A DNA stretch of 64,000 bases, taken from NCBI GenBank assembly GCA_040391135.1, contig JBEBYL010000001.1:124001-188000 (forward strand). The letters run 5' to 3'. Position 1 is the stretch's first letter. Each line of letters starts with the position of its first letter. The position numbers and the translations under genes were made by a program. Below, piece after piece: positions 1-8,458 of this stretch. The notes beneath the pieces are model-generated. The model was not told the origin of the DNA. It was given only the letters and a program-made list of their open reading frames with translations, and searched no databases. The DNA comes from G025836975 sp040391135. GTDB lineage: Bacteria; Pseudomonadota; Gammaproteobacteria; Burkholderiales; Burkholderiaceae_B.

Positions 1-179
1 CAGCGTGCTTCGCTGTCGCGCACCAGCAAGTTCAGCACGTTGCGCACCGCCAGTTCTTCGCTGGTGACCACGGTCCGCTTGACGTCCCGCTCGGTGACGA
101 GCATGACGGCGATCGCGCTTATAAGCAGGGTCAGGCCCACAAGCAGGAAGATTTTGCTGCGCAGCGAGGTCAATCGCAT
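1..179 (-). CDS. Membrane-anchored sensor protein, N-terminal 59 residues only
   Basis: The reading frame starts at an ATG at 177-179 and runs off the left edge. It begins MRLTSLRSKIFLLVGLTLL, a short basic N-terminus followed by a hydrophobic segment at about residues 9-27, then a predicted extracytoplasmic stretch. This is the usual start of a signal-transduction protein with a periplasmic sensing domain (histidine kinase, chemoreceptor or SpoIIE/PP2C phosphatase). The catalytic part lies outside the window, so the class cannot be seen. It is divergent from the MFS/sensor gene. Because the next genes include an RsbW-like kinase and an STAS protein, a PP2C phosphatase would complete a partner switch; that is inference from context. 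Confidence 0.6.
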   Translation of the reverse strand, partial: MRLTSLRSKIFLLVGLTLLISAIAVMLVTERDVKRTVVTSEELAVRNVLNLLVRDSEAR

Positions 180-326
180 AAGTGACTACTCAACGGAAGG
201 TTGGGACGTCCTGGACGACCAGAAAAGTGTGTTTTTGAACCCGATTGTAAATTACTATTGCTGACGTGGCGTAGGCCGAGATTGTAAGCAGGGCTTATTT
301 CTGAAATGCGGGTTGCGGAAGCAAAC

Positions 327-2765
327 ATGAAAAATGGTGAGAATGCGGTTTCTGGACGCAGGCGCCGGCCGTTGCGCGACGTGCTGCTGGCATGCATGCT
401 TGTCCTGCTGCTGGCGCAGGCCCTGATCGGCACGCTGAGCTTGTCGGCGCTCAATCGCTTGATCGCCGACAACACAGCGGAGCGCGTCGAGCTGCTGGCA
501 AGGAACACCTCCGCGCAAATCCAGACGGGTATCGATCTGGGCAAGCCCTTAGCGCAGTTCTTCGGCCTATCTGTGCTATTGGACGATTTGCAGGCCCGGG
601 CTCCCGATATGCTGGGGGCCAGTGTCGTGCTGCTTGATGGGCGGGTGCTGGCTTCGGTCGGCAAGGCCCCCAGTGCGTCGTCTTTGCTGCATGCCTTGGT
701 GTCGGGACGGGACGAGGGCAAGGGCGTCACCCTGAGCGCATTGGGTGCGGCGCAGCAGGCCGGCGGCGGTTTGGTAACGGTGGCCGTCCCCTTGGCCGGA
801 GCCGAAGCCGCCCTTGGCGGTGCGGTCGTTCTACAAGTGCAGCCGCAAGATTTGCGGAAAAAAACATTGTTGACCGAGAACCTCAAGGTGCTGGCCTTGA
901 CCACGCTGGGCGCGGCCCTGGTTCTTGCCCTGGTGTTCCGCTATGCCATGCCTTTGCACGAACTGGCGGCGGCCAGCAAGACCAGGCTGCTCGTGCCCTT
1001 GCTGGTCCTGCTGCTGGCCCAGGGTATTTACGCCGCCTATACCATCCAGACTTTTCGCCATGTATGGGTCGAGGTAACTCTGGATAACACGCGCATTGTC
1101 GGCCAGGGCTTGCAGGACGATCTGAATCGTGTGCTGGGCTACGGCATAGCGCCCGACCATCTGCATGGCGTCGAACGGCCCATGGCCAGGCTGGCCGCCG
1201 CTTTTCCCATGATAGGAGAAGTGCAGTTGCTGGACGCCGATGGGCGGTTGTTGAACCGGGCGGACGCGCGCGGCGCCTTGCCGGTTGCCATGGGGGACGA
1301 TGCAAGCGATGGCTTGGTTTTTCCGCTTAGCGCCAGGCCCGGTGGGCCGGTGCTGGCTCAGTTGCGCATCTTGCTGGACGAAGGGCTTATCGCCGCCGGT
1401 GTTCGCGCGCGGATTCTGGACGCCGGCACGGTCGTGGCGGTCGCCCTGGTGGCGGCCATCGAGCTGTTCCTGTTGCTTGCCCTGTTGATGGACAGGGCAT
1501 TCTCGGCGCCGCTGCGAGCGGCCTCGGGCGAACCCATTGGGCTGGACGACAGCTCCCAGGTGGGGCTGGTGGTGCGCCCCGTCATGTTCGGCTTCCTGTT
1601 CGCCATGGCCCTGCCCTTGAGCTTTCTTCCTCTTTATGCCCGGTCGCTGCTGCCGCCCGAGTCGCTGGAGCAGGGGGGAGCCTTCCTGATGGCCCTGCCC
1701 ATCGCGGCCGAGATGGCCTGCGGCTTGCTCACGGCCTTGCTAGCCGGCCGTCTTACCGATAGGCGTGGCTGGCAGTTTCCCGTGCTGGCGGGCTTGTTGG
1801 TGTCGTTTGCCGGGAATCTGGCTTGCGCCTGGGCCGGTTCCTTGCCGGCCTTCATCATGGCGCGCGGGCTGGTCGGCCTGGGCTACGGACTGACATGGAT
1901 GGGCTTGCAGGGCTTTATTGTCGTTCGCAGCCCTGCCGCGTATCGCGGGCGCAATATGGCGTCCGTCATTGCCGGCTTGTTTGCCGGGCATTTATCGGGC
2001 GCGGCCGTGGGTGCGATGCTTATGCAGCAATGGGGCTCCGGCACTGTCTTTGTCGTCGCGGCGATATTGACGGTTCTGCCCGCCGTGGGTGTATTGACCC
2101 TGATGTGGCCATACCGCCATCTCCTGAGCCAGAAGGCGGTGAGTTTTGCGGCCGGCCCGTCGCTGCGATCATGGACGGCGCTGCGCAAGCTGCTGGCCAC
2201 GCGCGACTTCGGCATGCTTCTGGCGGGTTGCATCGTTCCGTTTTCGATTGCGCAAGTCGGCTTGCTGACTTATGCGCTGCCCTTATATGCGGAAGCGTAT
2301 GGCGCAACCGCCGGCAGCGTCGGGCGCGTACTGATGCTTTACGGCTTTTGCGTCATCTACGTGGGGCCTTATATGGCCCGGCTGGCTGACAAGAGCGCAC
2401 ACAAGAAGCATTGGATCGTGGCGGGCGGCTTGGTGGGCAGCGCGGGTTTGCTAAGCCTTTATTTTGCAAGCGGCATTGTTGCCGCCGCGCTTTCCGTGCT
2501 GCTGCTGGCGCTGGCCAGTTGCCTGGCCGGCGGCGCGCAAACCGCCTACATGCTGTCGCTGGACAACGTCCAGCGCTACGGCGCGGGCGGCGCGACCAGC
2601 GTCATGCGGGCGGCGGATAAATTCGGCCAGATGCTGGGACCCTTGATGGTGGGCGGCTTGTTCGCATCCCTGGGGATTTCGGGCGGCCTGGCCGTGACCG
2701 GGGCCGTATACCTGGCGGCTACGCTGGCGTTCCTGATGTTGGCGCCCAGGCTGCGCACTGCGTAG
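327..2765 (+). CDS. MFS transporter with two N-terminal extracytoplasmic sensor segments
   Basis: About 812 residues, roughly twice a normal MFS protein. Order: transmembrane segment (about 20-42), an extracytoplasmic segment of about 140 residues, two transmembrane segments (about 187-207 and 220-242), a second soluble segment of about 120 residues, another transmembrane segment (about 362-390), then a complete MFS unit with about 12 hydrophobic segments and a short loop LTDRRGW typical of the family's loop 2-3. The soluble segments resemble Cache/PAS-like sensor folds by length and topology only. Another ATG lies 21 bases upstream at 306; 327 is chosen because the protein then starts MKNGEN before the first membrane segment. 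It converges on, and overlaps by 47 bases, the alanine racemase gene. The substrate is unknown; a sensor-coupled exporter or a transceptor is the plausible role. Confidence 0.75.
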   Translation: MKNGENAVSGRRRRPLRDVLLACMLVLLLAQALIGTLSLSALNRLIADNTAERVELLARNTSAQIQTGIDLGKPLAQFFGLSVLLDDLQARAPDMLGASVVLLDGRVLASVGKAPSASSLLHALVSGRDEGKGVTLSALGAAQQAGGGLVTVAVPLAGAEAALGGAVVLQVQPQDLRKKTLLTENLKVLALTTLGAALVLALVFRYAMPLHELAAASKTRLLVPLLVLLLAQGIYAAYTIQTFRHVWVEVTLDNTRIVGQGLQDDLNRVLGYGIAPDHLHGVERPMARLAAAFPMIGEVQLLDADGRLLNRADARGALPVAMGDDASDGLVFPLSARPGGPVLAQLRILLDEGLIAAGVRARILDAGTVVAVALVAAIELFLLLALLMDRAFSAPLRAASGEPIGLDDSSQVGLVVRPVMFGFLFAMALPLSFLPLYARSLLPPESLEQGGAFLMALPIAAEMACGLLTALLAGRLTDRRGWQFPVLAGLLVSFAGNLACAWAGSLPAFIMARGLVGLGYGLTWMGLQGFIVVRSPAAYRGRNMASVIAGLFAGHLSGAAVGAMLMQQWGSGTVFVVAAILTVLPAVGVLTLMWPYRHLLSQKAVSFAAGPSLRSWTALRKLLATRDFGMLLAGCIVPFSIAQVGLLTYALPLYAEAYGATAGSVGRVLMLYGFCVIYVGPYMARLADKSAHKKHWIVAGGLVGSAGLLSLYFASGIVAAALSVLLLALASCLAGGAQTAYMLSLDNVQRYGAGGATSVMRAADKFGQMLGPLMVGGLFASLGISGGLAVTGAVYLAATLAFLMLAPRLRTA

Positions 2766-3909
2766 CGGCCAGGCGCGGCACGCGTGCCGTCAGCCCCGTG
2801 CACAATTGCGGAGCAATGGTTTCCGCGGACCGGGCAAGCTGCTCAGCAGGCAAGCCGGCCTGGCCCCACAAAGTGACCAGGGTGCCTGGCGCGGCCTGAG
2901 GGTGGCCGGTCAGGTCTATGGTCAGCGTGTCCATCGATACCCTGCCGACGATCCGGCTTTCCCGGCCATTGACCAATACGTAGGCGTCGTCCGCGATACG
3001 GCGCGGATAGCCGTCGGCGTATCCGCAGCGCACCAGCCCGACGCGCATGTCGCGGGGGGCCAGGAACCCGCCGCCGTAGCCTATCCGGCTTCCCGCACGC
3101 AGCATCTGCTGGCCATAGATGGGGGCTTGCAGCGTCATGGCCGGACACAAGCCCAGGTCGACGCCGTTCGTGCCAGGCAAGGGGCTGAGTCCGTACAAGG
3201 CAATTCCGCTGCGCACCCAATCGCTTGCCCCTGCATAGCCGGGCGCCGCCAGCAGGGCGGCCGAATTTTCCGTGCACAGGATGCCGGGCAGGCCCGAGAC
3301 CGCCTCCTGGAACGCTTGCCGTTCCGCCGGCAGGCTGTGCGGATCTTCGGATGCGGCATAGTGGCACAAGTGCCCCACCGCGGCTATGCGCCCCGCAATC
3401 CATAGCGCTTGCAGCCGGCGATATGCATGCAGGTAGCCGTTGCCGCTAAAGCCGGAATGATGCAATTGGCCGCTGTGGCGCAACCATATATGAGGCGTGG
3501 GACCCGCCTGCAAGGCGTGCAGTTCGGTCATCTGCTCTTCGTTATCGATGATCAGATGCAGCGGAAAAAGGCCGGGGTCGCGCAAATCGTCGGCGATGAA
3601 TTGGGGACTCATGACGAGTATGGGCTTGACCCACCCCAGCGCCCGGGCTTGATGGGCGTCCGCCAAGGCAAGCACCGCCAGGCCGTCGGCCGCTCCCAGT
3701 CCCGCAAGCGCATGGGTCAGCGAATGGCCGTAGGCATCGGCCTTGACGACGGCCCATAGGCGAGGCGCCTGCTGACGTTCGCCCATTGCCAGGCGCCGAA
3801 AATGCTGGAGATTGTGTGCGATGGCCGCTGCGTCGATACGCGCGAAGGCCGTCAAAGGGGGGCTGGCCGGCCGGTAAGCGATAGCTGCGGCGGGCATTGC
3901 GGTGCTCAT
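2719..3909 (-). CDS. alr: Alanine racemase family protein with altered active-site motif
   Basis: 396 residues, the usual size of a fold-type III PLP alanine racemase (L-alanine to D-alanine for peptidoglycan). The PLP lysine is K56 in AVVKADAYGH and the catalytic tyrosine is Y278 in SRIGYGGG; the GYADGYPRR and GRVSMD blocks are also present. The segment that is normally K-x-D-T-G-M-x-R-x-G reads WLRHSGQLHHSGF, so the positions of the carbamylated lysine and of the PLP-contacting arginine are Arg and His. The usual MDM block reads MDTL. A tail of about 17 residues follows the normal end (ARVPR) and overlaps the converging MFS gene. It lies 3 bases after the RsbW-like kinase stop, as third gene of that operon. 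It may be a paralogue with other substrates rather than the housekeeping enzyme. Confidence 0.85.
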   Translation of the reverse strand: MSTAMPAAAIAYRPASPPLTAFARIDAAAIAHNLQHFRRLAMGERQQAPRLWAVVKADAYGHSLTHALAGLGAADGLAVLALADAHQARALGWVKPILVMSPQFIADDLRDPGLFPLHLIIDNEEQMTELHALQAGPTPHIWLRHSGQLHHSGFSGNGYLHAYRRLQALWIAGRIAAVGHLCHYAASEDPHSLPAERQAFQEAVSGLPGILCTENSAALLAAPGYAGASDWVRSGIALYGLSPLPGTNGVDLGLCPAMTLQAPIYGQQMLRAGSRIGYGGGFLAPRDMRVGLVRCGYADGYPRRIADDAYVLVNGRESRIVGRVSMDTLTIDLTGHPQAAPGTLVTLWGQAGLPAEQLARSAETIAPQLCTGLTARVPRLAATQCAAWAPTSGTPA

Positions 3910-3912
3910 GGC

Positions 3913-4353
3913 CTAGGTTCCGCCGGCGGCGTTTGCAGCCGTCAACCGCAGATGGTTCTTGCCATTGTCGCGGCGATATTCAATGCTTTGCAAGTAGTGC
4001 CGCATCAGGCGAACGCCATGGCCCCCGATGTGGGCCTCGTCCAGCGTATCGGCAAGCTCGGCAGGTTCGCGCTGGGTCGGATCGAAGGGGACGCCATTGT
4101 CGACGATGTCGATGGCAATGGACTGAGTCCCCTGCAGCAGCGCCAGAGAGATTTGCGGTGGCGCAAGGCCATCCCCCTTCGGGCCGAAGCCGTACATGAC
4201 GACATTGCTCAGCGCTTCGTCCAGGCACAGGGACAACTGGAATGCCAGGCGCGTGGGCCAGCGTTCGGCCTCGGCAATCGATTCCAGCCAGGCAAGTGCC
4301 TGTGGAATGGCGTTGGGCCCGGGGGCTAATGACAAGGAGGCGAGCGTCTGCAT
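3913..4353 (-). CDS. RsbW-like serine/threonine kinase (HATPase anti-sigma factor type)
   Basis: 146 residues from ATG 4353, the size of RsbW/SpoIIAB-type kinases. These bind ATP through a GHKL fold, phosphorylate an STAS antagonist and sequester a target protein. The N box is CLDEALSNVVMYGF, the G1 box DIVDNGVPFDP and the G2 box IGGHGVRLMR, all intact. The chosen start gives a strand MQTLASLSLAP directly before the first helix, as in the family, and leaves 16 bases after the permease stop. An in-frame ATG at 4407 would overlap the permease end by 38 bases and is the alternative. It sits between the NCS2-type permease and alanine racemase genes, with an STAS gene divergent from the operon; I infer that the STAS protein is its substrate. 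Confidence 0.85.
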   Translation of the reverse strand: MQTLASLSLAPGPNAIPQALAWLESIAEAERWPTRLAFQLSLCLDEALSNVVMYGFGPKGDGLAPPQISLALLQGTQSIAIDIVDNGVPFDPTQREPAELADTLDEAHIGGHGVRLMRHYLQSIEYRRDNGKNHLRLTAANAAGGT

Positions 4354-4369
4354 AGCGTATCGGCTAGAG

Positions 4370-6136
4370 TCAGTGGTCGAAATGTAATCGAAGGAAGGAG
4401 CGCCCATTACGGGTTCCGCTGCTGAGCCTATCCGCCAAGCGTTTGAGCAATACCTGCGATACGCTGGCCAGGGCTTCGTCCAGCGCCGCATGGAAGGCAT
4501 CGCCGTCGACGTCCAGCAGGTTGGCGGGCGGCGTGCCCGGCTCGGTCCGCAGAACCAGCGGAAGCCCTTCATGCAATAGTTCGAAGTCCAGATTGAATTC
4601 ATCGAAGCTGCCATGAATCTCCAGAAGGCGGCGATTGCCGCCTGCCGCCTGGATGGCTTCGGCCGCTTCCATCGCCGCTTGGGCCGCGCGGCGCACGGCA
4701 TCGCGCCGCGCGGCCCAGGCGGCGCCCTGGGCTTCGACGAACTCCACGACTTTTTCGGTGTGCGGGCCGTCGCCGCTAAACTTGAGCGTCGCCCGCCGGG
4801 ACATGCCCAGCCGGAAAAGCAGGTTCAGGCCGATGGCGGTCAGGCCGGCGACGATGATGCCGTTCTTGGCCATGAACTGGACCGATTCGGGCGCCGAGTC
4901 GGCCATGCCGGGCAGGAACATGACCCCCATGCCGGCCACGAAGGACAGGCCGACCATGAAGATGCCGCGAGTGTCCATGGCGCGCGACGCGATGAGTTCG
5001 ATCCCCGATACGATCAGGTAGGCGGCGGCATACAGTTCGACAGCGCCGATGACCGGGGTGGGAATCAGCGTCAGGGCCAGCGTGACCTGCGGCAGGAAGG
5101 CGATGAAGGCCAGCAGCAGGCCGGTCGACAGGCCTATCCAGCGGGATGTGGACCGGCTGATGTGGCTCAAGGCAATGTTGGCCGACGAGATGGCGCTTGG
5201 GCAGGCGCCCAGCAAGGCGCCCAGCAGATTGCCCAGCCCATTGGCGCGTATGCCTCCGCCCACCATGCGCATATCCGGCCGCCGCCAGTCGGCGTCGTTC
5301 ATCTTGTGCATCAGCACGACGCTGCCGAAGGTGTCCAGTTGGGTCATCAAGGCAAGCACGGCCACGGCTGCCAGAATGCCGGGATCGATACCGAACTCGG
5401 GTGTCGGGGGTACCGGAAACCCGAAAACGGGTGTGGCGCCCAGGATGCCGATGCCATGCAGCCGGCCGAACAGGGCAGCCAGCACAACGCCGGCGGCAAG
5501 GCCGGCCAGCAAGGCGAACAGCTTGGCGCGGCGGTTCCCCCAGATGGAAAGCGCAATGATCGCCATCAGGGTGACTCCGCCTATCAATGCATCGATCCGG
5601 TCCACGCCGGAGGCGGTATCCAGGCCGGTGGTATGAGTCAGTGCGGGGGCAATCAGCGACAGGCCCGCAACGCAGACCACGACGCCGGCCACCGTGGGCG
5701 GCAACACGGCCCGCAGGCGCGGAACGATGAATCCGGCGCTCAGCGCAACAGCGCCGTTGACCATGCCCACCAGGACCAGTCCCCCTATGCCGTATTCAGC
5801 GACGATCATGCCGGATATGACGACCAGCAGGGGGTCGGGCATGTGGATCAGCAACGTGCCCGAGCCCAGCCGGCCCCCCCACGATTGCAGGAAGGTGGCC
5901 AGAGCCATGCCCAGGATGGTGGCCGTGACCATGCTGCGCGTGGACTCGGCATCCAGTCCTCCTATCCGGGCGGAGGCCAGGACATAGGCGATGAGGGCCA
6001 GGGCGGTGGCGCAGTGCTGCAGGGCCAGCCCGCACAGCGCAAATGCCGGCGGCCTTTCGTTGGATGCATAGGCCAGGTCGTGGGGACGCTTGAAAGCGGG
6101 CAGCGGCGGCAGCTTCATCTTCAAAGGAGACGACAT
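4370..6136 (-). CDS. NCS2 (xanthine/uracil) permease with extra C-terminal domain
   Basis: 588 residues, against about 430-480 for ordinary NCS2 nucleobase:cation symporters. Residues about 20-445 hold the hydrophobic transporter, including the conserved block around FGSVVLMHKMNDADW and a GACPSAISSANIALS stretch at the substrate-site position. Residues about 450-588 are soluble: a helical linker rich in Ala and Arg, then a segment from RRLLEIHGSFDEFNLDF to the end at RSFLRLHFDH. The last part looks like an eroded GHKL ATPase-type fold without N or G boxes; this is my reading of strand/helix pattern, not a match I could test. It is first gene of an operon with the RsbW-like kinase and alr, and is divergent from the STAS gene. 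Substrate specificity cannot be told from sequence alone. Confidence 0.8.
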   Translation of the reverse strand: MSSPLKMKLPPLPAFKRPHDLAYASNERPPAFALCGLALQHCATALALIAYVLASARIGGLDAESTRSMVTATILGMALATFLQSWGGRLGSGTLLIHMPDPLLVVISGMIVAEYGIGGLVLVGMVNGAVALSAGFIVPRLRAVLPPTVAGVVVCVAGLSLIAPALTHTTGLDTASGVDRIDALIGGVTLMAIIALSIWGNRRAKLFALLAGLAAGVVLAALFGRLHGIGILGATPVFGFPVPPTPEFGIDPGILAAVAVLALMTQLDTFGSVVLMHKMNDADWRRPDMRMVGGGIRANGLGNLLGALLGACPSAISSANIALSHISRSTSRWIGLSTGLLLAFIAFLPQVTLALTLIPTPVIGAVELYAAAYLIVSGIELIASRAMDTRGIFMVGLSFVAGMGVMFLPGMADSAPESVQFMAKNGIIVAGLTAIGLNLLFRLGMSRRATLKFSGDGPHTEKVVEFVEAQGAAWAARRDAVRRAAQAAMEAAEAIQAAGGNRRLLEIHGSFDEFNLDFELLHEGLPLVLRTEPGTPPANLLDVDGDAFHAALDEALASVSQVLLKRLADRLSSGTRNGRSFLRLHFDH

Positions 6137-6317
6137 GACGTGGGCTCGGCGGGAGACATGCGGGATGCGAATTGTATTGTCCAGTGCGAGATTTTTAACA
6201 CATGATTACAAATATGATAGTCGCTGTACAGGGGCTGTGCGAACTTTTTCACGGATTCTCTTGGTGCTAAGAGGCACAATCGTTACAATCGGCTTCTTTG
6301 AATACAACGGTTGCACT

Positions 6318-6656
6318 ATGACTCTTTCCAATGAAAAGATAGGCGAAGTTCTGGTGGTTTCGCCGGTAGGCCAGATCAATAGCGCCAATGCCGCCGACGT
6401 CGAGGCCGGGCTTTTGGCGTGGGTCGAGAAAGGCGAGCGGCTTTGCGTGCTCGATTTGGGGCAACTGGACTATATCTCCAGCGCGGGCTTGAGGGTCGTG
6501 CTGATGCTGGCCAAGCGCTTGAAGCAGAACGCGGGCCAACTGGTTCTGTGCGGCTTGCAGCCGCAAGTCCATGAAGTATTCGATATCAGCGGCTTCCTTT
6601 CCATTTTGACGGTGGTCGACAGCCGCCCGGCCGCACTGAGCCGGCTGGAAGCCTAG
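6318..6656 (+). CDS. STAS-domain anti-sigma factor antagonist (SpoIIAA/RsbV-like)
   Basis: 112 residues forming a single STAS domain. The conserved phosphorylation loop is DYISSAGLRV, and Ser55 is at the position phosphorylated in SpoIIAA. The ATG at 6318 is the only start that fits the domain length; upstream codons in the frame do not resemble the family. In partner switching the unphosphorylated form binds the RsbW-type kinase and frees its target, and a PP2C phosphatase restores it. The gene is divergent from the permease-kinase-alr operon with 181 bases between. Its direct partner is probably the RsbW-like kinase at 3913-4353. Confidence 0.9.
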   Translation: MTLSNEKIGEVLVVSPVGQINSANAADVEAGLLAWVEKGERLCVLDLGQLDYISSAGLRVVLMLAKRLKQNAGQLVLCGLQPQVHEVFDISGFLSILTVVDSRPAALSRLEA

Positions 6657-6714
6657 ACGCGCGTCTTGCCGCGTACCCCGCGCGGCTGTTTCCCGCCGGG
6701 CTTGTCGGAATGTG

Positions 6715-7707
6715 TCAATTGTCCGGCAGCAGCCTGCGCAAAGGGGCAAGGGCCTGGTATAGCTGTTCGAAGGCCTCTTCGCGCTGAAGGTCCAGTTCCT
6801 GGGCCTGCCGCAGTTCGACAGGCATGAACCTGATTGTGTCCCCCGGCATGCATTGGGCAATGGCGGGCAGATCGACGCTGGCGATGTGGGCAATCTTCGC
6901 GTAGCCACCGGTGGTCTGGCGATCCGCCATCAATACGATGGGTTTGCCGTCAGGGGGCACCTGCACGCTGCCGAAGCTGGTGGCTTCCGACAGCAATTGC
7001 GCACTGCTTTTCAGTTCCAGCGCGTTGCCTTCCAATCGATAACCCATGCGTTCCGACTGGGGGCTTATCCGGTATGCGCTGGAAAAAAAATCATCGACCG
7101 ACTTATCCTTGAACAGGCTGGTGTGGGCCCCGCGCATGGCGCGCAGGGCGGTGCGCGGCGCAAGCCCCAGCAGGGCGGGCAGGTAGATTTTGATGCCCCA
7201 CAGTTCCCGCGCCAGCGTATCGAGATGCCGGCTATCGAGCCGGGCGTGCAGAGACAAGACATCGTTCGCCTGCAAGGCGCGCCCCTTGTAACCGCCCAAG
7301 CCGCCGCGCAAGTAGGTGCTGCGGCTGGATAGCAGCATGGGCAGGTCGATGCCGCCATGCCAGGCGACATAAGCCCTCAGGCCCGCTGTCCTGGCGCCAA
7401 AGGCCAGCACGTCGTCTTTGCGGATGATTAGGGGCCGGTTGTTGGGAACGGGCTTGCCGTTCACCGTGGGACTCAGGGCTGCGCCGGCGATGGCAATGCA
7501 GGCCGGCGAATCGAAACGCAGCGTCGGCCCCGACAAGGTGACTTCAAGCGTGGCTTCGTCCTGGGGGTTGCCCGCCAGCAGGTTGGCCAGCCGATGCGCG
7601 CGGCTGTCCATGGCGCCGCCCACCGGCACCCCCAGATGCTGGTAGCCCTTGCGGCCCAGATCCTGGAAGCTCGACAGCAGGCCGGGCTTGAGGACGGTGA
7701 TGCTCAT
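6715..7707 (-). CDS. pxpC: 5-oxoprolinase subunit PxpC
   Basis: 330 residues of the biotin-dependent carboxyltransferase-like family (KipA/PxpC, formerly YbgK). With PxpA and PxpB it opens 5-oxoproline with ATP to give glutamate in the cytoplasm. Visible hallmarks are the N-terminal block LLSSFQDLGRKGYQHLGV, the VGGAMDSRAHRLANLLAGNP stretch and a VLMADRQTTGGYAKI block near the C-terminus. The ATG at 7705-7707 overlaps the pxpB stop by 4 bases, which fixes the start and shows translational coupling. No pxpA (LamB/YcsF) gene is present in this window. Confidence 0.9.
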   Translation of the reverse strand: MSITVLKPGLLSSFQDLGRKGYQHLGVPVGGAMDSRAHRLANLLAGNPQDEATLEVTLSGPTLRFDSPACIAIAGAALSPTVNGKPVPNNRPLIIRKDDVLAFGARTAGLRAYVAWHGGIDLPMLLSSRSTYLRGGLGGYKGRALQANDVLSLHARLDSRHLDTLARELWGIKIYLPALLGLAPRTALRAMRGAHTSLFKDKSVDDFFSSAYRISPQSERMGYRLEGNALELKSSAQLLSEATSFGSVQVPPDGKPIVLMADRQTTGGYAKIAHIASVDLPAIAQCMPGDTIRFMPVELRQAQELDLQREEAFEQLYQALAPLRRLLPDN

Positions 7708-8441
7708 GGCCGTTCCTGCTTCATGGCATGGTATTGATCGGGACTGACCGGAACGAAGCGGATGGTATCGCCCGGCGCCAGCAGCGTGGAAGGGGTCTTT
7801 GCCGAATCGAACAAGATGCACGGCGTGGCGCCGATGATGTGCCAGCCTCCCGGCGACACGTTGGGGTAGATCATGGTCTGGAGGTTGGCGATGGCCACCG
7901 AGCCGGCCGGCACTGCCGTCCGGGGCGTGGCGCGCCGGCCTATTGCCAGCCGCTTGTCGTGCACGCCGATGTAAGGCGCGCCGGGCGCAAAGCCCAGCAT
8001 GAACACATAGGCGGCTTGTTCGCTGTGCAGGCGGACGACGTCGGCGGCGTCAAGCTTGCAGTGAGCGGCCACCTCGGCCAGGTCCGGCCCGAACTGACCG
8101 CCGTAGCAAACGGGAATCTCGATCTGCCGCCCCTGAGTGGGCGGCGCGTGCCGCGCGTCGAGCGCGGAGCCCAGCACGCTTTCGATCTCATCCGCCAACT
8201 GCTGGAAAGTCGTGGCGCCGATGCCGGAAGGGCGCGGCTGATAGTGTATTGCGACCGAGTTGAATGCCGGGACGATGTCGGTAACGCTCTGGATGGCCGC
8301 CTGCCGCAAGGCGGCGGCCGCGGCCGCGCAACGCCGTCCGACTTCCACGTCTATCCCCTCGCCGAATACCAGCAGCATGCCCCGGTCCCCTTGGGGGACG
8401 ATGGCCCAGCCTTGCGGCGCGGCGTCATTCATGCGCGGCAT
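7704..8441 (-). CDS. pxpB: 5-oxoprolinase subunit PxpB
   Basis: 245 residues of the allophanate hydrolase subunit 1-like family (PxpB/KipI). The conserved stretch VYVFMLGFAPGAPYIG-type is seen as YVFMLGFAPGAPYIGV, followed by TPRTAVPAGSVAIA and SPGGWHIIG, all characteristic of the family. ATG codons at 8441 and 8432 are both possible and neither has a strong ribosome site; 8441 is given. The gene overlaps pxpC by ATGA and shares its operon. PxpB pairs with PxpC to transfer phosphate and drive ring opening of 5-oxoproline. The upstream neighbour is a VOC protein read in the same direction. Confidence 0.9.
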   Translation of the reverse strand: MPRMNDAAPQGWAIVPQGDRGMLLVFGEGIDVEVGRRCAAAAAALRQAAIQSVTDIVPAFNSVAIHYQPRPSGIGATTFQQLADEIESVLGSALDARHAPPTQGRQIEIPVCYGGQFGPDLAEVAAHCKLDAADVVRLHSEQAAYVFMLGFAPGAPYIGVHDKRLAIGRRATPRTAVPAGSVAIANLQTMIYPNVSPGGWHIIGATPCILFDSAKTPSTLLAPGDTIRFVPVSPDQYHAMKQERP

Positions 8442-8458
8442 CCGGTCTTGAGGCGCGC

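Noticed and set aside
4613..6205. 530-codon frame opposite the NCS2 permease
   Set aside because: Antisense to a clear membrane protein, rich in Gly/Gln/His without a domain; explained by base composition.
8388..8396. CCCCTTGGGG-like sequence in pxpB resembling part of the mdtC repeat
   Set aside because: Only about ten bases are shared and they lie in normal coding sequence of the family; no flanking direct repeat.
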